The position numbers and the translations under genes were made by a program. Shown here piece after piece: positions 11,602 to 22,800 of a stretch of 64,000 nt of DNA (its first letter is position 1; every line of letters starts with the position of its first letter). The stretch comes from Dendrobium chrysotoxum (lineage: Eukaryota > Streptophyta > Magnoliopsida > Asparagales > Orchidaceae), in contig CM034300.1 in assembly GCA_019925795.1 (NCBI GenBank), positions 50,884,873 through 50,948,872 of the forward strand, given 5' to 3'. A model generated the notes under the pieces. That model saw nothing but the letters and a program-made list of their open reading frames with translations. It did not search any database and was not told where the DNA came from.

Positions 11602-12694
11602 GTGACCCAAGGTAGCTCCTCCTCCTCTCATCACTTTGACGATCAATTTCTATTTGTAAGAGATGAAGATGCTTACTACAAGTTCGAGGAGGCACGAATC
11701 ACCCCATGCAGAATGCTAAATCAACCAGCTCTCAACTTCATGGTGATGAACCTCTTTTCCTCTGCCACTCTCCAGTTCCTTGTCACACTAGCCTTTTCTT
11801 TCAATTTTGAATTACTCTATGAATTACCAATAAGTCTTACGGTCAATGTTGAAACCTTTACCCTAACCTCTTATGTTTATAGACAACATGTAGAAATCAC
11901 TAATGAGGATTTAGGTGAGCATATCAGTCTTTCTTTGAAAGGACCATATCCACAATCCCTTATCTCTACAACTAATTTTGACTGGAGCTCCATCAACTTG
12001 ACTCTTAGGAATGTGGCCATAAATCAACATTAACCCTTAGTACACACCCTAAATCAGAATTGTTGGGTTATCCAGCATGTTCTTAGAACTTCAATTATAC
12101 ACAAAGCTATAGATCGTGTCAACATAACTCCACTTCTTTCCATAGTCACCAACCTAATAATGTCTAATAACCAATTTGATGAAGCCCAGATGATTATTGA
12201 TTATATCCAAAATATGACTCCTATTCGATATCCTAATACCCAAAGAAAGCAAAATGTTGCTTTAGGATATGTCATAGGGTATATCTTAGATACAAAATTA
12301 CCAAATCAACTACCCTGCTCCTCCCGATAATCTTCCTATTTTTTATACGGATGCCTCCTTATGTATTCTTTTCTATTAGGGGCAGGAGCACGATGAGCCA
12401 ATGTTTGTTAAAGAAGGGGAAGATGCTCTTACAGGTGGACCTGCACCTCCTTCAATACCACCACCTCCACCTACCTATCATGCCTACTCTCAAGATGACA
12501 TAATTTAGAAGCTTAAACACTTAGAAACAAGGCTGAACTATAATTTTCAACAGTAATAACAGTAGCACAAGGAAGACATGGGCTGGTTTTGAGAAATGTT
12601 TTCTCACATTGAAGATCAATTTACCTCCTTACATAAATACTTTCAACAACAACCACCACCACCAACATCTGATCACGATACGTCTCTTTTTTAG
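11602..12694 (+). pseudogene. SIRE env-like ORF of element 2
   Basis: The third gene of a SIRE-type element, in the position of the env-like ORF. About 364 codons are recognisable. The start is Ser-rich (SSSSHHFDDQFLF), followed by a conserved central block (NFDWSSINLTLRNVAINQH, MIIDYIQNMTP, RKQNVALGYVIGYILD). The tail has a Pro-rich run (PPSIPPPPPTYHAY) and a heptad-like segment (KLKHLETRLNYNFQQ ... HIEDQFTSLHKYF). One stop at 12031 replaces Leu (TTA to TAA, judged from the element 3 copy). A frameshift near 12320 and several Gln-to-stop and Trp-to-stop changes follow. The family's biochemical role is unknown. I see no clear signal peptide or strong membrane anchor, so 'env-like' describes position and homology only. 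The exact start is uncertain because an upstream ATG (11594) is followed by a stop. Confidence 0.7.
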
Positions 12695-13021
12695 TGTCTA
12701 TTTATTATATTTTTCTATTTTTACTTCTTGTAATGTTCACTTTATTTGTTGTTCCTCCTCTTTTCGGTGATGTCAAATGGGGGAGAAAATATATGTCTGG
12801 TTGTATGTTTAATTTTAACAGAATCATGTGTTTATTTTATATTATTTTTTATTATCATATTTTACTTTTATCTTTCATTAAAAAATAAAAATAAAAATAA
12901 TATAAAAAATGCAACCCCTAATTTTTAAATCTCTCACCTAGTGAGAGGGTGCTTAAGAGAAAAATAATTTTTATCTTGCCTATCAACCAATTTTATTTCC
13001 CATCATCAAAAAATTGGAGAT
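12695..13021 (+). other. 3' untranslated spacer and polypurine tracts, element 2
   Basis: Non-coding. A purine run (AAATGGGGGAGAAA) lies near 12776-12789, and the expected tract at the LTR border (13007-13021, AAAAAATTGGAGAT) is degraded by a TT inside it. The same two-tract arrangement occurs in element 3 (about 16756-16770 and 17011-17023). The border tract would prime plus-strand DNA synthesis. Confidence 0.6.
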
Positions 13022-14784
13022 TATTGCAATCCAGGATCCCTAGTCTGTGATTTTGATGATGACAAATATTGTTGATTGATTGTTACTTTTCTCATTGAAT
13101 ATTTTAGAATTTTCTTTTATATGTGAGCACTTATATTATAGGTAAAACATACACTACTCAAGACTACTATAAGCTCAAGACTGGGTAAAATTGGAATGTC
13201 AAGTAGACAAAGTCTGTATTTTTACTTTTCTTTATAATCTATTTCTTGAGTCTGGTGAGATAAGAGTGTATACAATTGGGTGACCGTACACACACACATT
13301 GGGGGAGTGAGAAAAAAATTTTAAATGATAAATGTTTTTTACTAATCATACTATATAACTTATAATCGTACTGTATGATCAGTCATAGAAAAAATGGCCT
13401 TAATGGTTAATTAAAAATTTAGTTTCTGTGAACTAATTATATTATTCAATTTGGTTCTTACTATAAAATTTATTATAATCTGTAAACCCTAGCCGCCAGA
13501 TAAATTAAGTAAGATATTTGAAAAATCAATTTTGAACTAATCATACTATTTGATTATATTCGTACTGTATGAAATTTTGAAATCTTACTTAAATTAATCA
13601 ATCAAATATTACTTTAATTAATGATTGCAGATCATACTATATGATTTTAAGCAGATCGTATGATTATTAGAAATGATGTTTAGTCATCCCAAAGATCATA
13701 CCAAACAAAACAATAATTTTTGAACTAATCATATTATACGATATTTATAACATACTAGATGACCAACTTGAAATCAACTAACCATATTATGCAATAATAG
13801 CACTACGAGATGATTTTACTATGAATTCTAATCATACTGTACAAACAGTGGCTGCCAACATGAATTTTGAGGATTTTTTGAAGCCCAACATTTAAGCAAT
13901 GTTTTTAAGAATCTGAAAGAAGAGAGGATTGTGTGACTACTTAAGGTACTCTCAGAGAGAAGCTTTTGAAAGAAATTCAAGGTTTGAGAGGAAGGAGAAG
14001 GTGAGTTTGAGAATGAGGGAGAAGGAGTGCTAGGGAATCACATGGTTGCTCTGGGCTAGCTACACCCGTGCTCCTCCTGTGGCCTTGGTGAGTCCTTGAA
14101 GGCTCTCTTGGGTGAGAGGCTTCCAAGTCATGTCCTTGAGGTACTCTACCTTCTCTAGAAGGGAGAAAAAGGATTTGAGGTTCTCTTCCTGTGAAATGAT
14201 TTTGGTTCTCTTCCATCTCGAGGAGGGATAAAAAAGATCCATGGTTCTCCACCTTATCAAGGAGGGAGAAAAAGGATTCAAGGTTTGTTATCATCTCCGA
14301 GGGTGGTGACATACCTTCTGACACTCCACTGCATCAGGTTTGGTCAAAGTGAGTCTATAAAGGCTTCTCCGCCTTATTGTGGGAGTAAAAGGAGAGTCAC
14401 TTTTTGCTAGTGCGATTCCCAGAATGGAGGACTCCGGGGAGTGGACATAGGTCAAGGTTATAAAATTCTTGGTGTGCTTTTTCATTTTCTGCATTTTACT
14501 TTTTGCACTTTTTTTCTATGATAACTGCTTAGTGAAAATTTGACATTATTATTTTACTGTGTAGTTTAGAATTTCATCATCGGTATTTTAATTATTGTTA
14601 AATTGCTAGCTTTCACATCAGGTCATCAAACTATTTATTTCAAAGTTTTTAAAAAATTTACAAAAAGAATAGAATTCTTGCTTTGGATTTTTAAATTAGC
14701 AATTCAACCCCCCCCCCCCCCCCCCCCCCTCTTAGTGAGCCTCGGGCTAGTTCTGTAAGGTTTAATAACCTTCTTGATCTTTCA
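13022..14784 (+). repeat. 3' LTR of element 2
   Basis: Starts TATTGCAAT (TG mutated to TA) right after the polypurine tract and ends ...GATCTTTCA at 14784, followed by foreign RNase H sequence. It contains quasi-palindromes of the GTAC-arm type (about 13340-13850), imperfect tandem repeats with GAGGTTCTCTTCC-like units (about 14100-14290), the conserved U5 core (about 14350-14480) and a 22-base C run. 1763 bp. Confidence 0.8.
14708..14729 (+). repeat. Poly-C tract in LTR
   Basis: Twenty-two consecutive C residues. They sit at the point where sister LTRs have a shorter run of 7-9 C or G (for example 35876-35882 and 63731-63739), so this is a local expansion of a conserved short run. Its exact length may also be a sequencing artefact. 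Confidence 0.85.
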
Positions 14785-14920
14785 ATACCAAAGGGAGACA
14801 TAGAATTTCATCATATAGCTACTGAAAAATAAATTAGAAGATATATTTATTAAACCCATTATTTATGACACCTTAAGTACACTTAGAACTGGATTAGGTG
14901 TCCTTAATATTAAAGCTTAG
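14785..14920 (+). pseudogene. C-terminal end of Copia pol, element 3
   Basis: About 45 codons matching the last residues of the RNase H region of elements 1 and 2 (KGDIEFHHIATE, then LRTGLGVLNIKA-like and a TAG stop), with small frame breaks. It proves that element 2 landed inside pol of element 3. Confidence 0.75.
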
Positions 14921-15059
14921 AGAAAATGCGGTATGGATATGGTTATAATTAGTATGTTTGTTTAATTATTTATGTTAACTATTTGTATTTATGATTATTT
15001 GTTCTATTTATTTCTATTTGTGTTTTATTGTGTGTATGTTTTGTCTTATAGAATTTTCT

Positions 15060-15500
15060 CTGATTATCACTCACAAACCCTATTTTTGATCACATCATAC
15101 TATACAATCCACTTTGTATTGTATGATATACACAGATCATCAAATCAGTACCATCTAGAAAATTCAATGGTTCATATTAACTCAATTTTTTAGGATCATA
15201 TTATCCAAGCACATCTCTCATACTGAATGATACACGTGGCAGTGATCATTGGCAATTCAATTCAAATGATATGATATTTAATTAGTCATCATACTTTTTG
15301 AACACTTGTTTGTACTATACAATCTGTTTAGTCAAAAATTATACTGGATGACTCCTCAGGATGAATAATTTTATGAAAATTATCTAGTATGATCATAATC
15401 ATACTATATGATTTGACCACCTTTTAAACTATTTAGCTAGGATTAATTGAATTCCTCTGATCGTACTATATGATTTACATCGTACTATATGGTCTACTAA
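15060..15500 (+). promoter_or_regulatory. Pre-env quasi-palindrome array, element 3
   Basis: Repeated ATCATACTATACAAT / ATCGTACTATATGAT-type motifs, for example at about 15092-15127, 15385-15410 and 15460-15492, in the 440 bp before the TATA box at 15505. The composition and motif match the U3 of the 3' LTR of this element (17330-17860). I infer that they act as a promoter module for the env-like gene. Confidence 0.5.
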
Positions 15501-15504
15501 GGAC

Positions 15505-15512
15505 TATAAAAG
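15505..15512 (+). promoter_or_regulatory. TATA box upstream of env-like ORF
   Basis: TATAAAAG directly follows the quasi-palindrome array and lies about 80 bp before the env-like start codon (15594). In the SIRE-type LTRs a TATA-like box likewise follows the array. A canonical box in this place suggests an internal transcription start, but that is inferred from sequence alone. Confidence 0.45.
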
Positions 15513-15593
15513 AAAGTGAATTCTAAGCCTCTAACTACACAAAACCTTCCTCACATAAGCTTACTAACCTTTGCAAGCCTTCCTTAATAACCC

Positions 15594-16679
15594 ATGGACA
15601 TTGGCAAGTGATCCTAAACACTTGTAGTGAGTGCCTCTTATCATCCTATAGATGACATGCATCAATTAGTTAAAGATGAATTCACATATCATAGGTATAT
15701 GGCAGCACACATCACTCCTTTTAGTATCCTGAATCAAGAATTTTTGAACTATTAGGTACTAGATCTTTTTGCTGGGACTATATTACAGTTCATCCTTACT
15801 TTGCTTTTCCTTCTAATTTTAAATCACTATTTAAATTTTTTGCAAGCCTAAGAATAACTTCTGATAGAACCACCATGCAATCTTTTGTCTATAAGCATCA
15901 AATAGATATTACTTATTAGGACTTTGATGAGATCTTACACGTTTCCACTAGGGGTATAACACCATATAGTGTAAGCTCTGGGGAGACTATGATTGGACTA
16001 TGGTAAATCTCACTATTAAGAATGTACCTATTAATCAACACCTTCCTTTAGTAAATTATCTTACCAAAAATATATGTAACATCCAATATTCCTTAGAACC
16101 TTTATTATACTTAATGGTGGAGATAGAATAAAAATCACTCCTTTTCTATCTGTAGTCACCTACTTCATTATATCTAGTAAAAAATTTAATGCAATGGATA
16201 TAATTATTTATTATATTTGTAACCTAAAATCTATTAGAAACTGAGGAGTTTGATGCAGGCAAAACCTAGCTCTAAGAAACATCATTTCCTATGTCTTAGA
16301 TATAAAATATTAACTCATATATCCAACACATGCCAATAATTTCTGTACCTTCCACACTAACATCTCTTTCTACCTTCTTTTTAGTGACAGATGCTATGGG
16401 GCACAACCCATAGAAAAGGAGCATGAGTTTAAGGAGGAATAGAAAGACCTTCTATCTCCAGAACCAACACTAGCACCATAATCGACACCATCATACCAGC
16501 CACCATTTTATGATGCCCTTGAAGAGTGCTTTGACCTATTGGAGATGCGCTTTGAGACTCATATTTAGTAGTAGCATGAGGTAGATATGGCTTGGTTTGG
16601 AGAGCAGTTCACTTCAATTGACAGATATTTCTAGCCACCTCTACCACCACCTAATTAGGGGTCATTATATGAGAAGTGA
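15594..16679 (+). pseudogene. SIRE env-like ORF of element 3
   Basis: Homologous to 11602-12694 in position and sequence. Visible pieces are the start (MDIGK then stop), DMHQLVKDEFTYHRYMAAHITPFSILNQ, the VPINQHLPLVNYL segment near 16020-16060, and a Pro-rich, heptad-like tail near 16500-16650 ending at TGA 16677-16679. Many stops, several at former Gln or Trp codons, and frameshifts break it. Comparing it with the element 2 copy shows which residues were conserved before decay. Function of the family unknown. Confidence 0.6.
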
Positions 16680-17010
16680 TTATTATTTTTTATTATTCAT
16701 TTTTGTAGTGTATTATGTACTTGTGTCTAATTTAAAGATCTCCTTTTTGTGATGATAAAAGGGGGAGTAGGTAGCAGTTTATTTGCACTAGTTTTGTCTT
16801 CATTAGTGTAGTTTCTTTCATGATTATCCTTTCTAGTGTGTTTCATTTCATTTTTTTAAATAAAAAATTAATTAAAAATATAAATTTATAACAAGAAAAA
16901 AATAATTATATAAATCTCTATAAGTTTTTAAAGATATCACTTAGTGAAGGGGTGAACTTTAGAGAAAAATAAATTAACTTGAAATTCAACAAATAATATT
17001 TTTCATCAGC

Positions 17011-17023
17011 AAAAGGGGGAGAT
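17011..17023 (+). other. Polypurine tract of element 3
   Basis: AAAAGGGGGAGAT lies immediately before the LTR start TGTTGAAA. It is the plus-strand primer site and fixes the left LTR border at 17024. Confidence 0.8.
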
Positions 17024-18837
17024 TGTTGAAATTTGGGAGCGTGAGCTTATGTTTTGATGAAAATAAACATTATCGAAATTTATATATTATCTTATATATG
17101 TTATAATTGCATATGTTTTTCTATGTGTACTAACATTTTAGGTACAACATACACCAAGCAATGTTAAAGGATCAAGACTAAACACTAGGTAGAATAGAGT
17201 TGATTTTTATAAAAGCCTATTTTTTATCTTTTGTTGAGTCAATATATTATAAAAGGTATATGTTAGTATAGCAACTGTGCACACACACATGAGGGAAATA
17301 AAAATTAAATATTTTAATTTTTTTTAATATCGTACTATATGATCTGGATCATACTGTTTGATATACTTGAGAGAGATTAATTAAAATATTTTAATTAATT
17401 GGATTAAATTTTGAACTAAATATACTAAACTAATTTAATCATACAGGATGATCACTTGTAATTTAGAAACCCTACTGTCAATCAAATTTAGTCAAAATTT
17501 TCAAAATTGAATTTTTTTCTAATCGTACTATACAAACTTGTTCATACTATATGATATTTAAAATCTTGCCTAGATTATTCTCAAAATTTAAACAATCGAA
17601 TTAATCATTAAGATTGTATGGTATGATTCACATCATAGTGGATGATTGACACATATGATTTTTTATCATCTAGCAGTTAGTCTTATAGAAACTATGATTC
17701 AATTGAACTAATCGTACTGTACAACCCTAGGATCATAATAGATAATAAGTTGAAAATTTTGAACTGATCATACAAAGAAACATTCATTGTACAATACTAA
17801 AGGGAGAATTTAACTAATTCTACTGTATGCTCCTCATATTGTACTATACGAATAGAGATGGGACAAAAGAAAATTATGGTTTTTCTAGGAGCCTGGTATT
17901 TAAATAACTCTTATTTCATTTATAAGAGTCTTTGGCAATCAAAGAGCTTGAGTCTTCTATGAGAGAGAGTTTGAAAGGTGAATGTTAGGCCTTCGAATAG
18001 AAAGGTGTGTTGAGAGGGAGGAAGAATAGCCTTAGGATCAAGGGAGTGTGAGTGTGTGAGAGAGATCGAGAGAGTCTTCACAAAGTTTCTCCATTCAACA
18101 TCCACATTCTTTCTCCATGAGTCAAAGCTTTACTTGAATGAAACATCAGAAAGAACCTCTTGGAGTCAATGAGACATTAAGAACTCTACTACATTGAGTT
18201 GGTGAAAGGGATTCACTTCTCCGCACACCATTAGTGAAAGGGGCTTGGCTACTCTACTGCACCATTATTCAAAAAGATTCGGCTACTCCGTTTCACTATT
18301 TGTGAAAGGGATTCGGCTACTCCACCGCACCAGGTTGGTGGAAGAGATTTTGTAAGGGCTTTTTCACCTTGTTGTGAGGGAAAAGGGAGAGACATTACAG
18401 ATTTAGTACAATAGATAGAGAGGACTACGAGGGGTGGACATAGGTCAATGTTGGTCAAATAACAATACATTTTTGGTGTGCTCATTTTTATTTTTTTTAT
18501 GCACTTTATTTTCGCAATTTTACTTTCTAACAGTTTTACTTTCTTGCAAATCCACAATGTGAACTTTGAGATTGATTTGGATTTGATTTTGTTAAGAAAA
18601 TTAAAAGATGAAAATTATTTTCCAGCTTACTTTTCTACAAAATATGAAAAGACATTTGATTTTTCCTACTATTAGCTTCCACATCACAAGATCTTATTTT
18701 AAACTTAAGTTTTAAATTTCCTTAAAATTTTTAAAAAGCGATTTTTTAAGAAGAAATTTTTAAAAACACCACTTCATCCCCCCTCTTAGTGTGCCTTTAT
18801 AGTTCAAGTGGTCTAATAACCACAAATTGGACTTTCA
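17024..18837 (+). repeat. 3' LTR of element 3
   Basis: Starts TGTTGAAATTTGG after the polypurine tract and ends ...GGACTTTCA at 18837 (1814 bp). U3 contains GTAC-arm quasi-palindromes (about 17330-17860), then the TATA-like TATTTAAATA at 17897-17906. About 39-bp tandem repeats with the unit ATTCGGCTACTCC (18200-18340) follow, then the conserved U5 core (18350-18490) with GTGGACATAGGTCA and TTTGGTGTGCTC. Confidence 0.8.
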
Positions 18838-19501
18838 TAAGAAGTATTTTGTCATCAGTTTGTGTATACTAAATATTTTATCATATATTTGTTAAAAATA
18901 GTTATTTATATTTCAATTAGTTTCTAATCAATTTTCATAAAATTTTAATAGTTATTTAAAAGCTTCCAGTATCAATATTTGATTGAATTTTAGTTTTCTT
19001 TACAATACTTCCATTTGTTATTACAACACAATATTTTTAATCCTTTTAGTTTGAGATATCAATTTATATTTTAGGCTATGAGCTACTGCCATTTATCTCA
19101 CTCTTTCTTTTGCTTCCATTTTTAGGTTAAGAAAAGGGCAAGAAACAACCTAAGTAGTTAATAACTGGCTCAAAATATGTGTTGTAGGTATATTTTGGCT
19201 AGTTTAGTCTTAAAGGCTTAACTTTTATTTTTTATTATATTATTTATTACTAAGTGCTAGTATACATAAACCTCAATTTGTATGTATATTTTTGGATAAT
19301 ATAACAAAACATGATTTTTTTGTATTCAGTTTTTCACTTTTTTTACGTTTAGTAGTGGCTTTGTGGTGTGTTTAAATTTTTTAATTTTCTTAGCACTTCT
19401 CCAACAAGATCTTTGGATTAGTTTATGGTTCTTGTCACAATCTGGTATGGTATGATCTATGTGGTATCATATTATATCATGTCAGGTTGTGATAAGCTTT
19501 T
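18838..19501 (+). other. Probable 5' LTR/leader of a Gypsy element
   Basis: AT-rich and non-coding. It ends in a TTGTGATAAGCTTT stretch next to a degraded Met-tRNA primer site, the usual end of a chromovirus-type LTR. I cannot see its left border or a second LTR copy, so its nature is inferred from what follows. Confidence 0.4.
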
Positions 19502-19513
19502 TAGTATCAGAGC
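19502..19513 (+). other. Primer binding site of Gypsy element
   Basis: TAGTATCAGAGC is one base from TGGTATCAGAGC (initiator Met tRNA). Gag-like sequence begins about 170 bp downstream. Confidence 0.6.
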
Positions 19514-20935
19514 TGAGATTGGTGAATTAAATCATAATAGAGCAATATGATTCATTCTTTCACAGAGAGATAATTTTGGGTAGTTTTGGAGCTCATTTTA
19601 TTTTTTTTTATATGCATGCATTGCATACAACTTTGTTCAGTATAGTTAATCAATTTCAGCTAGATCGAACTATGCCCAATGGTATGAGCTCTACTCAGGC
19701 AGCTCAGGTTCATGGTATAGATCTTATGACTAGTTCTGAGGTAGCTTCTCATATTGTAAGTATGGTAGCATAGTTAGTAAGTGAGGCTCATATGCAAGTT
19801 TTTGGTAATCAAATTGATTACTTGGATAGCTATTTATATAATATAAAGAGATTATACTCCTAGAATTTTAGGTGTTATTGAGCTTAGGGTAACAAAGGAT
19901 TGGCTAATAAGGATAGTGAAGACTCTGGAAAGGATGGATTATTATCCTAAGAGGAGAGTTACATTAACTGTGTTTCTATTAGATGGTGAGGAAGAGCATT
20001 AATGGTTTTTCTAGCTAAAGGAGAAGTTTCAGGGTTATGCAAATACCTTGATTTTTTGGGAGGAGTTTATGGAGATAAACAAAATATAGTTTGTACCTCT
20101 ATCTTCTAGGAGATAGCTATAAAACTATTTTCTAGAATTGATTCATGGGAGTATGTCAATGAAGTAGTATGAGGCTGAGTTTACTTCTCTCTAGATATGC
20201 TCCATAGTTCATTGGCACATCCTAGGAGGAATTTTATAGGTCTTTCAAGGGACCTTGAGATGCTCTAAGATAGTCAATGCTAGCACAGGATAATACAAAC
20301 TTTACTTAATTTGTTGAGAGGAACAAAAGGATAGAGGCTGATCTTCTATCATTTTAGTAGTGATGGACTGTGTGTAGGAAGAGGTTTGGTAGTGAGACAG
20401 CTGAATGTAGCCACTCTTAGAAGAATAGCAAGTTGGACCTATTGAGTTCAGAAAGAGGTGACAGTTAATAAAAGTTTCTTCTAGATTGGATAGAGGTAGT
20501 GTTGTCAACTGTACAAGCTCAGTTAGTGGGGCAAAATTATGTTAGTGGTGTGGTAGGAGATATCGTGGTCAGTGTTATAGAGCATCTAGCCAATGGTTTT
20601 TCTATGGTCAGTACAGACACAGGATGGCTGAGTGTCTAAGGGTGGATTTGATAGATGTTTTGATTGGAGAACTAATAGCTTTGGAAAGCCAATAGAGGAT
20701 AGGGAAATGACAATACCTCCTCGATCATATTCTAAGGCTTTCGATAGTAGGAGTGCTAGCATATAAGAAAGAGGTCAGCAGTCTGGAGGTTTTAATGGGA
20801 GCGAGAGTTTGGTTGCTTTGACTCCAATACAACAATAAATTTATAGTCTAATATAATAAGTGGTCATTGAGTCTCTAGATATTGTTGTAGGTATGGTTTA
20901 TATTTCTACATCTCCTTACTATATTTTACTTCATT
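19514..20935 (+). pseudogene. gag (and start of protease) of a Ty3/gypsy element
   Basis: Conceptual translation over three frames matches plant Gypsy gag (retrotrans_gag family): WLIRIVKTLERMDYYPKRR, a VTLTVFLLDGEAEHWW-like core near 19960-20000, a SMSMKQYEAEFTSL-like stretch near 20150-20200, and a zinc knuckle near 20580-20640 (FFYGQYRHRMAEC) in which only the His and last Cys survive. It continues to a DIVVGMVYISTSPYYIL segment that normally precedes the protease DSGATHSF motif. The homology stops there (about 20930) at the start of the long-LTR copy A. No RT or integrase of this element is present. Chromovirus-like affiliation is inferred. Confidence 0.7.
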
Positions 20936-20944
20936 ATTAGGACT

Positions 20945-21380
20945 TATAGACTCTAGGATTCTCCAAGAATTCAAATCCAAGGATCTACCCAGACCATAGA
21001 TCAATCTAGACCTTAGGATCTACCTAGACCTTAAATCTATCTAGATCCTAAGTTAATCTAGGCCCTAGATCAATCCAGATTCAAATCAATCTTGATCTCA
21101 GATCTATTCAAATCCCAGATCAACCCAGACCTTAAATTAACTTATTCAAAACTCAAATCAATCCAGATCTCAAGATAATTTCAGCTTCTGATTAATCTAG
21201 ATCTTAGTTTAATCTAGATCCAATCTCTAGATCTATCTAGGGCCTTAGGACCTATTTTAGACACTAAGATCTTTAAAAATCTAGACCTTGTGATCTACTT
21301 AGGTCCCAGGATTCTTGTAGATCCCAGACCTTAGGATTTCTTCGACTCTATAATCCTCATAAATTCTAGACCTTAGGATC
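20945..21380 (+). repeat. Degenerate ~20-bp array in copy A
   Basis: Variations of TCTAGACCTTAGGATCTACC repeat about every 20 bp, rich in CTAG, CCTAGG and GATC. The counterpart in copy B (29440-30340) is twice as long, so the array length varies between copies. Confidence 0.7.
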
Positions 21381-21999
21381 TATCCAGCATCCAATAAAAC
21401 TCCAATTTTATCTAACCATGTACAATCATGCTAGTGATTGTAAATGATTTAGATAATACAAAATCCAGCTTAAGTCTAGAAATCCATGCCAAAATCCAAG
21501 TCAAAGAGCTTTGGTCCTGAAAGCCCTTTTTAGTGAATTTTTAAACACTTCAAAACCTAATCAAATGACCTCTGATTTAGAGTCTATCAATTGCATATTT
21601 ATTGACATGTCTCTAGAGGGAACCCTTCAAATTTGAGTATAATCTAAGGTCCCTAACATCAGAAACTGGATTAAAATCCAAAGGCTATAAAACTTTTAAA
21701 TATTTATGGCCTATGCCGCTAGACATGCCACCTAATTGATCCTGACCTTGGAGCTTTCTCCAAAGCCTTCAATGACTTCCAAACCCTTAATTATGTTATG
21801 ATTAATAGTAAACTGTATTTTGATGGATCCACTTTGACCCCTAGTTGGCCAGAGGTCAAAATCACCAAAATGCCCCTTAAGGGAAATTTTGAGATTCTCT
21901 CCCAACTTCAATATAATATTATCAAATCAAATGCCAGAACCACTCCCAATGCATCCTAATTATCATTAGGAGTGCAATTGACTCAAGCCTAGACTCTGG

Positions 22000-22800
22000 T
22001 CAAGCTTGGTTGAACAGGTCAACCAGCTTTGAGCAAATCACTCCTTAGGGGTTTGAATATTCATTTCAAACCAAATGAGCTCCAAATTGCTTGGAACCAC
22101 TTCCAACAAGTTTCAAATTTTAAACCAAACCTGTTGGACCTAGACCCAGACCTTGGGTTAACTTGGTTGACCAAGTCAACCTAGGTTGACCAAATAGGCC
22201 CTTAAGGATCCAAATAGTCATTTTTTATTGAATTGACCTCTCAAGAGCTTGGGACTACTTCCAACAGACTCAAAACATCATATTAAACTTGTCCAGCCTA
22301 AACTCTAACCCTGGGTCAACCTAGTTGACCAAGTCAACTAATTCAATCCTTAAGTGTCTCTACTTTGAATCAAGCATCAAATGTAGTCAAAACTTTATCA
22401 AACTCTCATGGTCATTTCCCTTATTGATTTGGACCTGATTGGACCTCTGAACCAATCATTAGTTGACTTGGTCAACTAAACCAAAGCTTGGTCAATTCAG
22501 GTTAACTTGATTCAATCCCTTAAATCCAATCAAGGTAAACCTCAAAGCCCTTTAATCTCATTCAAATGTATGTTCTAAATATTTCAAAATTCATCTTGAG
22601 TCAAACTCTAGTTGGGTTGACCAAGTCAACTCAACAAAATTTGGTCAAACTTTCATATACACATGTCAATCCACTCAAACATTAAATTGTTGGCTTCACA
22701 CCCATTCTAAATCATTCTAATCAATCCTTAGTACCACTTTGTTGCCATGTCACCTAGTTTGACCAGTTGACTAGTCAAACCAGTCAATAATGGTTTAAAT
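22000..22800 (+). repeat. W-box repeat block in copy A
   Basis: TTGAC(C)-NNN-GTCAA palindromes at about 22010, 22167 and 22325 are spaced 157-158 bp apart. More degraded TTGAC pairs follow (about 22460, 22615 and 22760). It matches the block at 30840-31540. TTGAC[C/T] is the WRKY-factor W-box core. Confidence 0.6.

Larger units (their letters stand above)
6814..14784 (+). mobile_element. SIRE-like Ty1/copia element 2 (5'-truncated)
   Basis: Plus-strand order: gag remnant, protease, integrase, RT, RNase H ending at 10769, a non-coding block with quasi-palindromes, an env-like gene (11602-12694), a degenerate polypurine tract, and a 3' LTR (13022-14784). A third gene after pol marks the SIRE/Maximus lineage of Copia. 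The 5' LTR and the first part of gag are missing because element 1 sits at 6813. The 3' LTR is followed directly by the RNase H tail of another element, so element 2 itself inserted into element 3. Confidence 0.85.
14785..18837 (+). mobile_element. SIRE-like Ty1/copia element 3 (3' part only)
   Basis: Begins inside the RNase H tail (KGDIEFHHIATE) right at the end of the element 2 LTR. It continues through a pol stop (14918-14920), a spacer with quasi-palindromes and a TATA box, an env-like gene, a good polypurine tract and a complete LTR ending at 18837. The 5' portion should lie beyond the left side of element 2. Related to element 2 but clearly diverged. Confidence 0.8.

Noticed and set aside
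11602..12033. Host gene encoding a novel Ser-rich protein
   Set aside because: It lies between Copia pol and the polypurine tract, has a homologue in the same position in element 3, and so is the element's third gene.
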